Source of the DNA: Heterodera schachtii | Lineage: Eukaryota > Nematoda > Chromadorea > Rhabditida > Heteroderidae | DNA length: 64,000 nt | Reading direction: 5' to 3' | Assembly (NCBI GenBank): GCA_023374025.1 | Contig: SIJG01000074.1 | Coordinates: 445,253-509,252, forward strand | Made by a program: the position numbers and the translations under genes | Notes under the pieces: model-generated | Database searches by the model: none | Told to the model about the DNA's origin: nothing | Seen by the model: the letters and a program-made list of their open reading frames with translations, nothing else | Shown here: positions 23,601-35,728 of the stretch, piece by piece | How the letters are laid out: the number at the start of each line of letters is the position of its first letter | Position numbering within the stretch: the stretch's first letter is position 1

Positions 23601-26600
23601 ATGTTGTAGCATTCTCCCTGTTATCATTTCATATTTCTGTCATAAGGCTGAAAGCTAAACAATGTAGAGACGAGAGTAGCGCTAAGGTGTTTTCTATCAT
23701 TTTTATCTAGTCTTTATCGTCATTAACATAATTTGAAATATCTTCGTAACAAATACATGGTAAGCGACGGAGGGATGGTTTTCTGTACACATAGCTGGGC
23801 TGAATATTGCCATCGAATGCGTCTACGAGGCATCGTTATTTTTAAATGTGACGACGACGTACTAGAAAATTGAAAAATTGTGCTATTTCAGAAATTTACA
23901 GGGCTTCCGAAATACCAGTTTGTCAAAGTTGGGTTCATGATTCTAGGAAGTGAAATACTCAAAATCATTAGGATTTGCCTAGTAATGCTATATTAGAGTA
24001 AAAGGATAAAAAGGTTAAATAAAGATTGGCATCAACCCGAATAGGAAACAGCGATTTCCACATGGTTTTGAGCTATGCTTGGCTTGATTTTCTTATGTTG
24101 GCATTTCTCTAATCCTGTATTTAAATAACAAGGGTTGCACAAATTACGGATATGCCGCTAAAAGTAGTCTTGTAACATCGTATTAATTATGTTGTAGCAT
24201 TCTCCCTGTTATCATTTCATATTTCTGTCATAAGGCTGAAAGCTAAACAATGTAGAGACGAGAGTAGCGCTAAGGTGTTTTCTATCATTTTTATCTAGTC
24301 TTTATCGTCATTAACATAATTTGAAATATCTTCGTAACAAATACATGGTAAGCGACGGCGGGATGGTTTTCTGTACACATAGCTGGGCTGAATATTGCCA
24401 TCGAATGCGTCTACGAGGCATCGTTATTTTTAAATGTGACGACGACGTACTAGAAAATTGAAAAATCGTGCTATTTCAGAAATTTACAGGGCTTCCGAAA
24501 TACCAGTTTGTCAACGTTGGGTTCATGCTTCTAGGAAGTGAAATACTCAAAACCATTAGGATTTGCCTAGTAAGGCTATATTAGAGTAAAAGGATAAAAA
24601 GGTCAAATAAAGATTGGCATCAGCCCGAATAGGAAACAGCGATTTCCAAATGGTTTTGAGCTATGCTTGGCTTGATTTTCTTATGTTGGCATTTCTCTAA
24701 TCCTGTATTTAATCTCACCGATAACAAGGGTTGCACAAATTAAGGATATTCCGCTAAAAGTAGTCTTGTAACAGCGTATTCATTATGTTGTAGCATTCTC
24801 CCTGCTATCATTTCATATTTCTGTCATAAGGCTGAAATCTAAACAATGTAGAGACCAGATTTTTCATTCGATGGTTTGTATTCCTAAACGATTTTGTGAT
24901 AGTGTAATAGCGCTAAGGTGTTTTCTATCATTTTTATTTAGTCTTTATCGTCATTAACATAATTTGAAATATCTTCGTAACAAATACATGGTAAGCGACG
25001 GAGGGATGGTTTTCTGTACACATAGCTGGGCTGAATATTGCCATCGAATGCGTCTACGAGGCATCGTTATTTTTAAATGTGACGACGACGTACTAGAAAA
25101 TTGAAAAATTGTGCTATTTCAGAAATTTAAAGGGCTTCCGAAATACCAGTTTGTCAAAGTTGGGTTCATGCTTCTAGGAAGTGAAATACTCAAAACCATT
25201 AGGATTTGCCTAGTAAGGCTATATTAGAGTAAAAGGATAAAAAGGTCAAATAAAGATTGGCATCAACCCGAATAGGAAACAGCGATTTCCACATGGATTT
25301 GAGCTATGCTTGGCTTGATTTTCTAAGGTTGGCATTTCTCTAATCCTGTATTTAATCTCACCGATAACAAGGGTTGCACAAATTAAGGATATTCCGCTAA
25401 AAGTAGTCTTGTAACAGCGTATTCATTATGTTGTAGCATTCTCCCTGCTATCATTTCATATTTCTGTCATAAGGCTGAAATCTAAACAATGTAGAGACCA
25501 GATTTTTCATTCGATGGTTTGTATTCCTAAACGATTTTGTGATAGTGTAATAGCGCTAAGGTGTTTTCTATCATTTTTATTTAGTCTTTATCGTCATTAA
25601 CATAATTTGAAATATCTTCGTAACAAATACATGGTAAGCGACGGAGGGATGGTTTTCTGTACACATAGCTGGGCTGAATATTGCCATCGAATGCGTCTAC
25701 GAGGCATCGTTATTTTTAAATGTGACGACGACGTACTAGAAAATTGAAAAATCGTGCTATTTCAGAAATTTACAGGGCTTCCGAAATACCAGTTTGTCAA
25801 AGTTGGGTTCATGCTTCTAGGAAGTGAAATACTCAAAACCATTAGGATTTGCCTAGTAAGGCTATATTAGAGTAAAAGGATAAAAAGGTCAAATAAAGAT
25901 TGGCATCAGCCCGAATAGGAAACAGCGATTTCCACATGGATTTGAGCTATGCTTGGCTTGATTTTCTAAGGTTGGCATTTCTCTAATCCTGTATTTAATC
26001 TCACCGATAACAAGGGTTGCACAAATTAAGGATATTCCGCTAAAAGTAGTCTTGTAACAGCGTATTCATTATGTTGTAGCATTCTCCCTGCTATCATTTC
26101 ATATTTCTGTCATAAGGCTGAAAGCTAAACAATGTAGAGACCAGATTTTTCATTCGATGGTTTGTATTCCTAAACGATTTTGTGATAGTGTAGTAGCGCT
26201 AAGGTGTTTTCTATCATTTTTATCTAGTCTTTATCGTCATTAACATAATTTGAAATATCTTCGTAACAAATACATGGTAAGCGACGGAGGGATGGTTTTC
26301 TGTACACTTAGCTGGGCTGAATATTGCCATCGAATGCGTCTACGAGGCATCGTTATTTTTAAATGTGACGACGACGTACTAGAAAATTGAAAAATCGTGC
26401 TATTTCAGAAATTTACAGGGCTTCCGAAATACCAGTTTGTCAAAGTTGGGTTCATGCTTCTAGGAAGTGAAATACTCAAAACCATTAGGATTTGCCTAGT
26501 AAGGCTATATTAGAGTAAAAGGATAAAAAGGTCAAATAAAGATTGGCATCAGCCCGAATAGGAAACAGCGATTTCCACATGGATTTGAGCTATGCTTGGC

Positions 26601-29600
26601 TTGATTTTCTAAGGTTGGCATTTCTCTAATCCTGTATTTAATCTCACCGATAACAAGGGTTGCACAAATTACGGATATGCCGCTAAAAGTAGTCTTGTAA
26701 CATCGTATTCATTATGTTGTAGCATTCTCCCTGTTATCATTTCATATTTCTGTCATAAGGCTGAAAGCTAAACAATGTAGAGACCAGATTTTTCATTCGA
26801 TGGTGTGTATTCCTAAACGATTTTGTGATAGTGTAGTAGCGCTAAGGTGTTTTCTATCATTTTTATTTAGTCTTTATCGTTATTAACATAATTTGAAATA
26901 TCTTCGTACAAATACATGGTAAGCGACGGAGGGATGGTTTTCTGTACACTTAGCTGGGCTGAATATTGCCATCGAATGCGTCTACGAGGCATCGTTATTT
27001 TTAAATGTGACGACGACGTACTAGAAAATTGAAAAATTGTGCTATTTCAGAAATTTACAGGGCTTCCGAAATACCAGTTTGTCAAAGTTGGGTTCATGCT
27101 TCTAGGAAGTGAAATACTCAAAACCATTAGGATTTGCCTAGTAAGGCTATATTAGAGTAAAAGGATAAAAAGGTCAAATAAAGATTGGCATCAGCCCGAA
27201 TAGGAAACAGCGATTTCCACATGGATTTGAGCTATGCTTGGCTTGATTTTCTAAGGTTGGCATTTCTCTAATCCTGTATTTAATCTCACCGATAACAAGG
27301 GTTGCACAAATTACGGATATGCCGCTAAAAGTAGTCTTGTAACATCGTATTCATTATGTTGTAGCATTCTCCCTGTTATCATTTCATATTTCTGTCATAA
27401 GGCTGAAAGCTAAACAATGTAGAGACCAGATTTTTCATTCGATGGTGTGTATTCCTAAACGATTTTGTGATAGTGTAGTAGCGCTAAGGTGTTTTCTATC
27501 ATTTTTATCTAGTCTTTATCGTCATTAACATAACTTGAAATATCTTCGTAACAAATACATGGTAAGCGACGGAGGGATGGTTTTCTGTACACTTAGCTGG
27601 GCTGAATATTGCCATCGAATGCGTCTACGAGGCATCGTTATTTTTAAATGTGACGACGACGTACTAGAAAATTGAAAAATTGTGCTATTTCAGAAATTTA
27701 CAGGGCTTCCGAAATACCAGTTTGACAAAGTTGGGTTCATGCTTCTAGGAAGTGAAATACTCAAAACCATTAGGATTTGCCTAGTAAGGCTATATTAGAG
27801 TAAAAGGATAAATAGGTCAAATAAAGATTGGCATCAACCCGAATAGGAAACAGCGATTTCCACATGGATTTGAGCTATGCTTGGCTTGATTTTCTAAGGT
27901 TGGCATTTCTCTAATCCTGTATTTAATCTCATCGATAAAAAGGGTTGCACGAATTAAGGATATGCCGCTAAAAGTAGTCTTGTAACATCGTATTCATTAT
28001 GTTGTAGCATTCTCCCTGTTATCATTTCATATTTCTGTCATAAGGCTGAAAGCTAAACAATGTAGAGACCAGATTTTTCATTCGATGGTGTGTATTCCTA
28101 AACGATTTTGTGATAGTGTAGTAGTGCTAAGGTGTTTTCTATCATTTTTATCTAGTCTTTATCGTCATCAACATAACTTGAAATATCTTCGTAACAAATA
28201 CATGGTAAGCGACGGAGGGATGGTTTTCTGTACACTTAGCTGGGCTGAATATTGCCATCGAATGCGTCTACGAGGCATCGTTATTTTTAAATGTGACGAC
28301 GACGTACTAGAAAATTGAAAAATCGTGCTATTTCAGAAATTTACAGGGCTTCCGAAATACCAGTTTGTCAACGTTGGGTTCATGCTTCTAGGAAGTGAAA
28401 TACTCAAAACCATTAGGATTTGCCTAGTAAGGCTATATTAGAGTAAAAGGATAAAAAGGTCAAATAAAGATTGGCATCAACCCGAATAGGAAACAGCGAT
28501 TTCCACATGGATTTGAGCTATGCTTGGCTTGATTTTCTAAGGTTGGCATTTCTCTAATCCTGTATTTAATCTCACCGATAACAAGGGTTGCACAAATTAC
28601 GGATATGCCGCTAAAAGTAGTCTTGTAACATCGTATTCATTATGTTGTAGCATTCTCCCTGTTATCATTTCATATTTCTGTCATAAGGCTGAAAGCTAAA
28701 CAATGTAGAGACCAGATTTTTCATTCGATGGTGTGTATTTCTAAACAATTTTGTGATAGTGTAATAGCGCTAAGGTGTTTTCTATCATTTTTATTTAGTC
28801 TTTATCGTCATTAACATAATTTGAAATATCTTCGTAACAAATACATGGTAAGCGACGGAGGGATGGTTTTCTGTACACATAGCTGGGCTGAATATTGCCA
28901 TCGAATGCGTCTACGAGGCATCGTTATTTTTAAATGTGACGACGACGTACTAGAAAATTGAAAAATCGTGCTATTTCAGAAATTTACAGGGCTTCCGAAA
29001 TACCAGTTTGTCAACGTTGGGTTCATGCTTCTAGGAAGTGAAATACTCAAAACCATTAGGATTTGCCTAGTAAGGCTATATTAGAGTAAAAGGATAAAAA
29101 GGTCAAATAAAGATTGGCATCAACCCGAATAGGAAACAGCGATTTCCACATGGATTTGAGCTATGCTTGGCTTGATTTTCTAAGGTTGGCATTTCTCTAA
29201 TCCTGTATTTAATCTCATCGATAAAAAGGGTTGCACGAATTAAGGATATGCCGCTAAAAGTAGTCTTGTAACATCGTATACATTATGTTGTAGCATTCTC
29301 CCTGCTATCATTTCATATTTCTGTCATAAGGCTGAAAGCTAAACAACGTAGCGACCAGATTTTTCATTCGATGGTTTGTATTCCTAAACGATTTTGTGAT
29401 AGTGTAATAGCGCTAAGGTGTTTTCTATCATTTTTATTTAGTCTTTATCGTCATTAACATAATTTGAAATATCTTCGTAACAAATACATGGTAAGCGACG
29501 GAGGGATGGTTTTCTGTACACATAGCTGGGCTGAATATTGCCATCGAATGCGTCTACGAGGCATCGTTATTTTTAAATGTGACGACGACGTACTAGAAAA

Positions 29601-32076
29601 TTGAAAAATTGTGCTATTTCAGAAATTTACAGGGCTTCCGAAATACCAGTTTGTCAAAGTTGGGTTCATGCTTCTAGGAAGTGAAATACTCAAAACCATT
29701 AGGATTTGCCTAGTAAGGCTATATTAGAGTAAAAGGATAAAAAGGTCAAATAAAGATTGGCATCAGCCCGAATAGGAAACAGCGATTTCCACATGGATTT
29801 GAGCTATGCTTGGCTTGATTTTCTAAGGTTGGCATTTCTCTAATCCTGTATTTAATCTCACCGATAACAAGGGTTGCACAAATTACGGATATGCCGCTAA
29901 AAGTAGTCTTGTAACATCGTATTCATTATGTTGTAGCATTCTCCCTGTTATCATTTCATATTTCTGTCATAAGGCTGAAAGCTAAACAATGTAGAGACCA
30001 GATTTTTCATTCGATGGTGTGTATTCCTAAACGATTTTGTGATAGTGTAGTAGCGCTAAGGTGTTTTCTATCATTTTTATTTAGTCTTTATCGTCATTAA
30101 CATAATTTGAAATATCTTCGTAACAAATACATGGTAAGCGACGGAGGGATGGTTTTCTGTACACTTAGCTGGGCTGAATATTGCCATCGAATGCGTCTAC
30201 GAGGCATCGTTATTTTTAAATGTGACGACGACGTACTAGAAAATTGAAAAATTGTGCTATTTCAGAAATTTACAGGGCTTCCGAAATACCAGTTTGTCAA
30301 AGTTGGGTTCATGCTTCTAGGAAGTGAAATACTCAAAACCATTAGGATTTGCCTAGTAAGGCTATATTAGAGTAAAAGGATAAAAAGGTCAAATAAAGAT
30401 TGGCATCAACCCGAATAGGAAACAGCGATTTCCACATGGATTTGAGCTATGCTTGGCTTGATTTTCTAAGGTTGGCATTTCTCTAATCCTGTATTTAATC
30501 TCACCGATAACAAGGGTTGCACAAATTACGGATATGCCGCTAAAAGTAGTCTTGTAACATCGTATTCATTATGTTGTAGCATTCTCCCTGTTATCATTTC
30601 ATATTTCTGTCATAAGGCTGAAAGCTAAACAATGTAGAGACCAGATTTTTCATTCGATGGTGTGTATTCCTAAACGATTTTGTGATAGTGTAGTAGCGCT
30701 AAGGTGTTTTCTATCATTTTTATCTAGTCTTTATCGTCATTAACATAACTTGAAATATCTTCGTAACAAATACATGGTAAGCGACGGAGGGATGGTTTTC
30801 TGTACACTTAGCTGGGCTGAATATTGCCATCGAATGCGTCTACGAGGCATCGTTATTTTTAAATGTGACGACGACGTACTAGAAAATTGAAAAATTGTGC
30901 TATTTCAGAAATTTAAAGGGCTTCCGAAATACCAGTTTGTCAAAGTTGGGTTCATGCTTCTAGGAAGTGAAATACTCAAAACCATTAGGATTTGCCTAGT
31001 AAGGCTATATTAGAGTAAAAGGATAAAAAGGTCAAATAAAGATTGGCATCAACCCGAATAGGAAACAGCGATTTCCACATGGATTTGAGCTATGCTTGGC
31101 TTGATTTTCTAAGGTTGGCATTTCTCTAATCCTGTATTTAATCTCACCGATAACAAGGGTTGCACAAATTACGGATATGCCGCTAAAAGTAGTCTTGTAA
31201 CATCGTATTCATTATGTTGTAGCATTCTCCCTGTTATCATTTCATATTTCTGTCATAAGGCTGAAAGCTAAACAATGTAGAGACCAGATTTTTCATTCGA
31301 TGGTGTGTATTCCTAAACGATTTTGTGATAGTGTAGTAGCGCTAAGGTGTTTTCTATCATTTTTATCTAGTCTTTATCGTCATTAACATAACTTGAAATA
31401 TCTTCGTAACAAATACATGGTAAGCGACGGAGGGATGGTTTTCTGTACACATAGCTGGGCTGAATATTGCCATCGAATGCGTCTACGAGGCATCGTTATT
31501 TTTAAATGTGACGACGACGTACTAGAAAATTGAAAAATTGTGCTATTTCAGAAATTTACAGGGCTTCCGAAATACCAGTTTGTCAACGTTGGGTTCATGC
31601 TTCTAGGAAGTGAAATACTCAAAACCATTAGGATTTGCCTAGTAAGGCTATATTAGAGTAAAAGGATAAAAAGGTCAAATAAAGATTGGCATCAACCCGA
31701 ATAGGAAACAGCGATTTCCACATGGATTTGAGCTATGCTTGGCTTGATTTTCTAAGGTTGGCATTTCTCTAATCCTGTATTTAATCTCATCGATAAAAAG
31801 GGTTGCACGAATTAAGGATATGCCGCTAAAAGTAGTCTTGTAACATCGTATTCATTATGTTGTAGCATTCTCCCTGCTATCATTTCATATTTCTGTCATA
31901 AGGCTGAAAGCTAAACAATGTAGAGACCAGATTTTTCGTTCGATGGTTTGTATTCCTAAACGATTTTGTGATAGTGTAATAGCGCTAAGGTGTTTTCTAT
32001 CATTTTTATCTAGTCTTTATCGTCGTTAACATAATTTGAAATATCTTCGTAACAAATACATGGTAAGCGACGGAGG
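20651..32076. repeat. 643-bp satellite array, 18 units
   Basis: The reference point CATCGAATGCGTCTACGAGG recurs at 20651, 21294, 21937, 22580, 23223, 23811, 24399, 25042, 25685, 26328, 26970, 27613, 28256, 28899, 29542, 30185, 30828 and 31471. The period is 643 bp, except for two adjacent 588-bp units (starting at 23,223 and 23,811) that share the same two internal deletions and one 642-bp unit (starting at 26,328). The last unit is cut at 32,076. Units differ by a few substitutions that sort into types, for example CACCGATAACAAGGG against CATCGATAAAAAGGG, and ATGCCGC against ATTCCGC. No unit has a convincing gene. The array resumes at 60,261. Confidence 0.98.
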
Positions 32077-32211
32077 CCCCCGTTCTCCTTTTTGTTTCTC
32101 ATGCTTTTCCCCTCGTCGATGCTTGGCGTTGCTGCCCCGCCACGTTTGATGTTCGCCGTTTTACGCTTCGCCGTTGTTGCTTCACTTATGAAAAATTGGT
32201 GTCCATGATTT
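32077..32211. other. Flank between satellite and MULE, probable BEL/Pao 5' remnant
   Basis: This 135-bp non-satellite segment contains GTTGCTTCACTTATGAA, which recurs at 60,041-60,057 on the other side of the composite. It ends with CCATGATTT, the candidate 9-bp target duplication of the MULE. No LTR end could be identified. Confidence 0.3.
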
Positions 32212-32709
32212 CGGAGCAGGTCGTTTCCCCCCCCCCCCCCCGTCGTTTCCCCCCCCCCCCCCCCCCGCCGTTTCCCCCCGTCGTTTCCCCCCCACATCGT
32301 TTCCCCCCCGCGTCGTTTCCCCCCCCCATGTCGTTTCCCCCCCCCCCCGTCGTTTCCCCCCCCACGTCGTTTCCCCCCCCCCCCCGCCCCCCAAAATACA
32401 TAACAATGTATTCTATGCTTCCGTTTATTTTTTGTGCATTGATAACAAACAGAGAAAAAAATCTCTCCGTCTGCCATTTGTTATTTCTTTTGCATATGTT
32501 TGACGCTGCTGAAGGTTTTTGGTGTCTGCTCTTTTTCTTTGCGCCAGCCAGCCCTTTTCTGTTGAGTTACGAAATCGGTTCAGAGGAGCATAAATACCAA
32601 TGGAAACAAAAATCTTTACGTCATTTTGCGCGCGTTTTGTTTCTTTTTTATTGCGAAATTTTTTACTCTCTCTTCCTTCTTTTTTTTGTGCTCTCTCTTC
32701 CTTATTTCT

Positions 32710-33958
32710 TTACAACTGGCAAATCCCAACGAAAACGTGGTAACATTTACGAATTCAAAAAGAGGCAAACAACAAGCAATTTTTGGGGGATATCTTTACT
32801 CATTTCAAAAATTTAGTACCTCAGACCCCGACTTACGTTTTTGGCAATGCATTAACTATGCAAAAGAGGATGAAAACAGTTGTCCCTCGCGCTTACACAC
32901 AAGGGGGAACCAAAAAGTTAAAATACTTAACCAGCACAATCATGATGAGGATCCGGCATTAGTTGAAGCTAAAGACATACGAAATCAAATGAAAGCACGA
33001 GCTGAGAATACGGTCGAATTGCCCGTACAAATAAAGGATAACATTTTGCGTAATACCCAGGCAACTCAACCGGTCGTAGCAAAATTGGGGACCGACAATT
33101 CTTTAAGACTAATGGTTGAGCGAACTCGAAACCGACAGCATGCAGTCCCACCAGACCCACAAAATATTCTTGAACTCGAAATTCCTCAGGATAAAAATTT
33201 TCGATCAAAACACTGGTGAAAAATTCCTCCTTTTTGATTCGGGAGCCGAACAGCCGGATCCTCATCGGATTTTAATTTTCGGCCGCGCTTCAATCAAAAA
33301 TTGGGTTAACCATGTCGAAAACATATACGTAGACGGGACATTCAAAATTGCGCCAAATCTTTTCGGTCAATTACTTATGGTTTTGGGAAAGCGCACAATT
33401 GGAAACGGAAATAGTTATGTACTCCCGCTAATGTATTGCTTAGTCCATGACAAATCACGGAACACACACGAACGTCTATTTCATCAAATTACCGAACTTT
33501 TTCCGGGGTTGATGCCTCTTTCTGCTGCACACGATTTTGAAATTGCACTTTTTGAAAGTATTCGGGCATCTTGGCCTTTGGCACAATTGCATGGTTGTTT
33601 TTTTCATTTGAACAATTCGCTCAAGAAAAAAATAAGAGAACACCATCTTTACAATTCATACAAAAACAATCCCGAATTCAAAATTCACGCAAAAATGATT
33701 GTGGCGATCGCATTTGTTCCGGTCAATCAAATTATACAGACTTTTGCGCAATTGAAGGTTGCCATGATTATTTTCAACCGGAATTTAATTACCGACCACT
33801 TCGTAATCATTTCAACAATGGCAAATCGAAATGTGTTTTTAAACACAAAAAATCGTTTTAAGTGTGCTTTTTTGAAAGATAAATTTGGAGATTTTTCGTG
33901 TTTTTTGGGCGATTTTTTTAGTCGGCTTTTTGGAGAAATAAGATTAACACTGTCTTGA
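32710..33958 (+). pseudogene. FLYWCH zinc finger plus MULE transposase, frameshifted
   Basis: The first frame (to about 33,185) has a FLYWCH finger: GGYLYSFQKF, then RFWQCINYAKED, CPSRLHTRG and HNHDEDP, supplying the Cys and His ligands. Near 33,185-33,220 the reading shifts frame. The second frame continues with the MULE catalytic domain: ENIYVDGTFKIAP (first catalytic Asp), YVLPLMYCLVHDKS and AHDFEIALFESI (second Asp), then LHGCFFHLNNSL. After about 33,740 another frame change is likely, because the alternative frame reads GCHDYFQPEF. I could not find the third catalytic acidic residue region. It is therefore a broken transposase. FLYWCH-MULE fusions are common in nematode and arthropod genomes. 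Confidence 0.75.
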
Positions 33959-33978
33959 TTGTTAGGTGTGGTTTGAAA

Positions 33979-34652
33979 ATGACGCGCAATAAAGGACCAT
34001 GTTTGGAGTTTGTGCCACCACAAACTTTTCGCCAACTTGCACCGTTGAAATTCCCTCTTTTGAAGGGACTGATTGGAAATAAAGAAGCACTTTGTTTTTG
34101 GAAAAAGCCCTTCTCATTTTCGAACTTTTCTGATGCTCCAATTAAAATTTACCGAGAATGGTACCAAAGTACCGAACATTGGTATCAGAGTTCAAAAGCG
34201 CAATACTTCGGCGACGAAGAATTAAAGAAAAAAATTCTTGCTGAAGTTTGAATAATTTGTGGCATTCCATAGTTAAAGTTTAAGGATCAGCCAATCATCA
34301 TTAAAAAACTCGGCCGCAATAACAATGTTAAAGGATTCGATTTATTGGTGTGGAGAACAAAATCCTTTGAGGTTGGACCATTGAGGAATTGTGTAAAAAT
34401 AAATAATAGGTGATGAAGCGCGGATTGGTCGCCAAATTTGTCCAGCATGAGATGTTGAAAAAAATGTTGCTGGGGACAGGAGAAGCTATATTGATTGAAT
34501 CTTCACCCTTTGATTTATATTGGGGTTCCGGTTGGCGAATGGAAGAATGGGCGGAAGGATGCACAAATGACAGAGCAAATTGGAATGGGGAAAATAAGAT
34601 GGGGGAATGCTTGATGGTTGTTCGTGATTTGATTAAAAAGAACTTTAATTAA
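33979..34652 (+). CDS. NADAR (YbiA-like) domain protein in the MULE
   Basis: Exon 1 (from ATG 33,979 to about 34,246) ends with the NADAR N-terminal half: FSFSNFSDAPIKI, then STEHWYQSSKAQYFGD. A middle segment (about 34,274-34,372) has KKLGR and GFDLLVWRTKSFE. The last exon (34,411-34,652) has KFVQHEMLKKMLLGTGEAIL, SSPFDLYWG and MGECLMVVRDL. These are the conserved blocks of the YbiA/NADAR family, which cleave the N-glycosidic bond of damaged riboflavin intermediates or, in other branches, ADP-ribosyl-type substrates. The second junction is a GT-AG intron of 38 bp. The first gap of about 27 bp also starts GT and ends AG but is very short, so it could instead be a disabling indel. The gene is probably a captured host or microbial gene. 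I am sure of the family, less of its activity. Confidence 0.7.
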
Positions 34653-34883
34653 ATTGATATTGTCATTCCCGAGAACGGAGACAAAAATTTTTGTGCAATA
34701 CATGAGATGGTGGGGGGTGGGGGGGAAACGACGTGGGGGGAAACGACGGGGGGGAAACGACATGGGGAGGAAACGATGTGGGGGGGAAACGACCCGGGGG
34801 GGGGGGGGGGGGGAAACGACGGGGGGGAAACGGCGGGGGGGAAACGACGGGGGGGGGGGGGAATGAAGTGCACCCCATGATTT

Positions 34884-35277
34884 ACCCATTCCCGACTCTA
34901 TTAAATTCACATATCTGAAACAATGTTTGTCAGGCCCACCTCTTGCTCTTGTCAATTCTCTCCCAGTTTCCGACCTTTCTTACAATTCTGCTCTAGACTT
35001 ATTAACCAAACATTACGATAATCCCGAGGAAATTGCCCGTGCGTTACACAATTTATTGAGAAAATTGCCGCATGTTCGCGGTGGTGAAAATTTTTGTACT
35101 GATTTGCGCTCCCTCATTGACCAATTTGAATCCATATGTATTCAAATGGGCCAGAAAAGCCTTCCATATGACACCGTTAATTTCCAAATGGCTATTGAAG
35201 AACGCCTCCCCCGTTTTATCCTGGATGAAATATTTATTGCCAAAGAATCAGATGACGCTGGAACACTGATTCTTTGA
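34884..35277 (+). pseudogene. BEL/Pao gag fragment
   Basis: Starting directly after the MULE target duplication, the frame reads IPDSIKFTYLKQCLSGPP, then ALDLLTKHYDNPEEIARAL and LRKLPHVRGGENFCTDLRSL. This is the conserved gag region found upstream of BEL/Pao proteases. It ends in a TGA at about 35,275, whereas an intact element would continue, and the N-terminal part was cut off by the MULE. Confidence 0.75.
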
Positions 35278-35325
35278 AGGAAAAATTACGTGCCATTTTG
35301 AAACGGAAAGAACAAATTCATTCTA

Positions 35326-35727
35326 TTGCCCCAAAAATTCAGTCTCCCCAAAAACCAAAATCCCAACCAACCTTATCCACTCGATGAAAGTCCCCCTGCC
35401 CTCACATTTCATACACAAAATACCCAAAAATTTAACCAACCACGTTCGTCACCCCAACCTAGACTACCGTGTGTTTTTTGTTCTGAAATTGGTCATTTTT
35501 CTAATAAATGTGCAAAATTCCCCGATTTTCAATCCCGTACTGAAAAGTTGAAAACACTTCGCCGTTGTTTTAAATGCCTCAAGGAAGGCCATTTTTCTAA
35601 CCGATGCCCCGCCCCCGCCAATTGTTCCAAATGTAATAAACCACACCCTCGCGCGCTTTGTAAATATTCTGACCAAGATTTTTCCAATCAGCCAATCGCA
35701 ATCACTTTCAATTCCTCAAAATTCTAA
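35326..35727 (+). pseudogene. BEL/Pao gag zinc-knuckle region
   Basis: Two or three Cys/His knuckles are visible: CVFCSEIGHFSNKC, RRCFKCLKEGHFSNRC and NCSKCNKPHPRALC. These nucleic-acid-binding knuckles lie between the gag and the protease in BEL/Pao polyproteins. The frame stops at 35,725 and the protease follows in a different frame, so the polyprotein is broken here. Confidence 0.75.
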
Positions 35728-35728
35728 T

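Larger units (their letters stand above)
32212..34874. mobile_element. MULE-type DNA transposon carrying a NADAR gene
   Basis: Subterminal inverted arms are made of short repeats: (C)nGTCGTTTCC at 32,220-32,395 and the complement GGAAACGAC(G)n at 34,708-34,860. The sequence CCATGATTT lies just outside both arms (32,203-32,211 and 34,875-34,883), a 9-bp duplication that fits Mutator-like elements. Inside are a FLYWCH plus MULE transposase pseudogene and a NADAR-domain gene. It sits within the gag region of the BEL/Pao element, so it inserted later. The exact termini are uncertain because the arms are low complexity and their outermost bases do not pair well. Confidence 0.6.

Noticed and set aside
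28085..28318. 77-codon frame inside one satellite unit
   Set aside because: It exists only because that unit has chance substitutions; the other units have stops at the same place.
20651..32076. CRISPR or gene-cluster reading of the long array
   Set aside because: Units are 643 bp, contiguous and without spacers, which is satellite structure.
32077..32211. An LTR of the BEL/Pao element beside the satellite
   Set aside because: Only a 17-bp match to 60,041-60,057 was found, with no TG/CA ends or primer-binding site.
32182..32816. Pro/Phe-rich and Gly-rich frames in the MULE arms, and the mirror set at 34,515-34,955
   Set aside because: They are translations of the C-run/GTCGTTT repeats that form the inverted arms.
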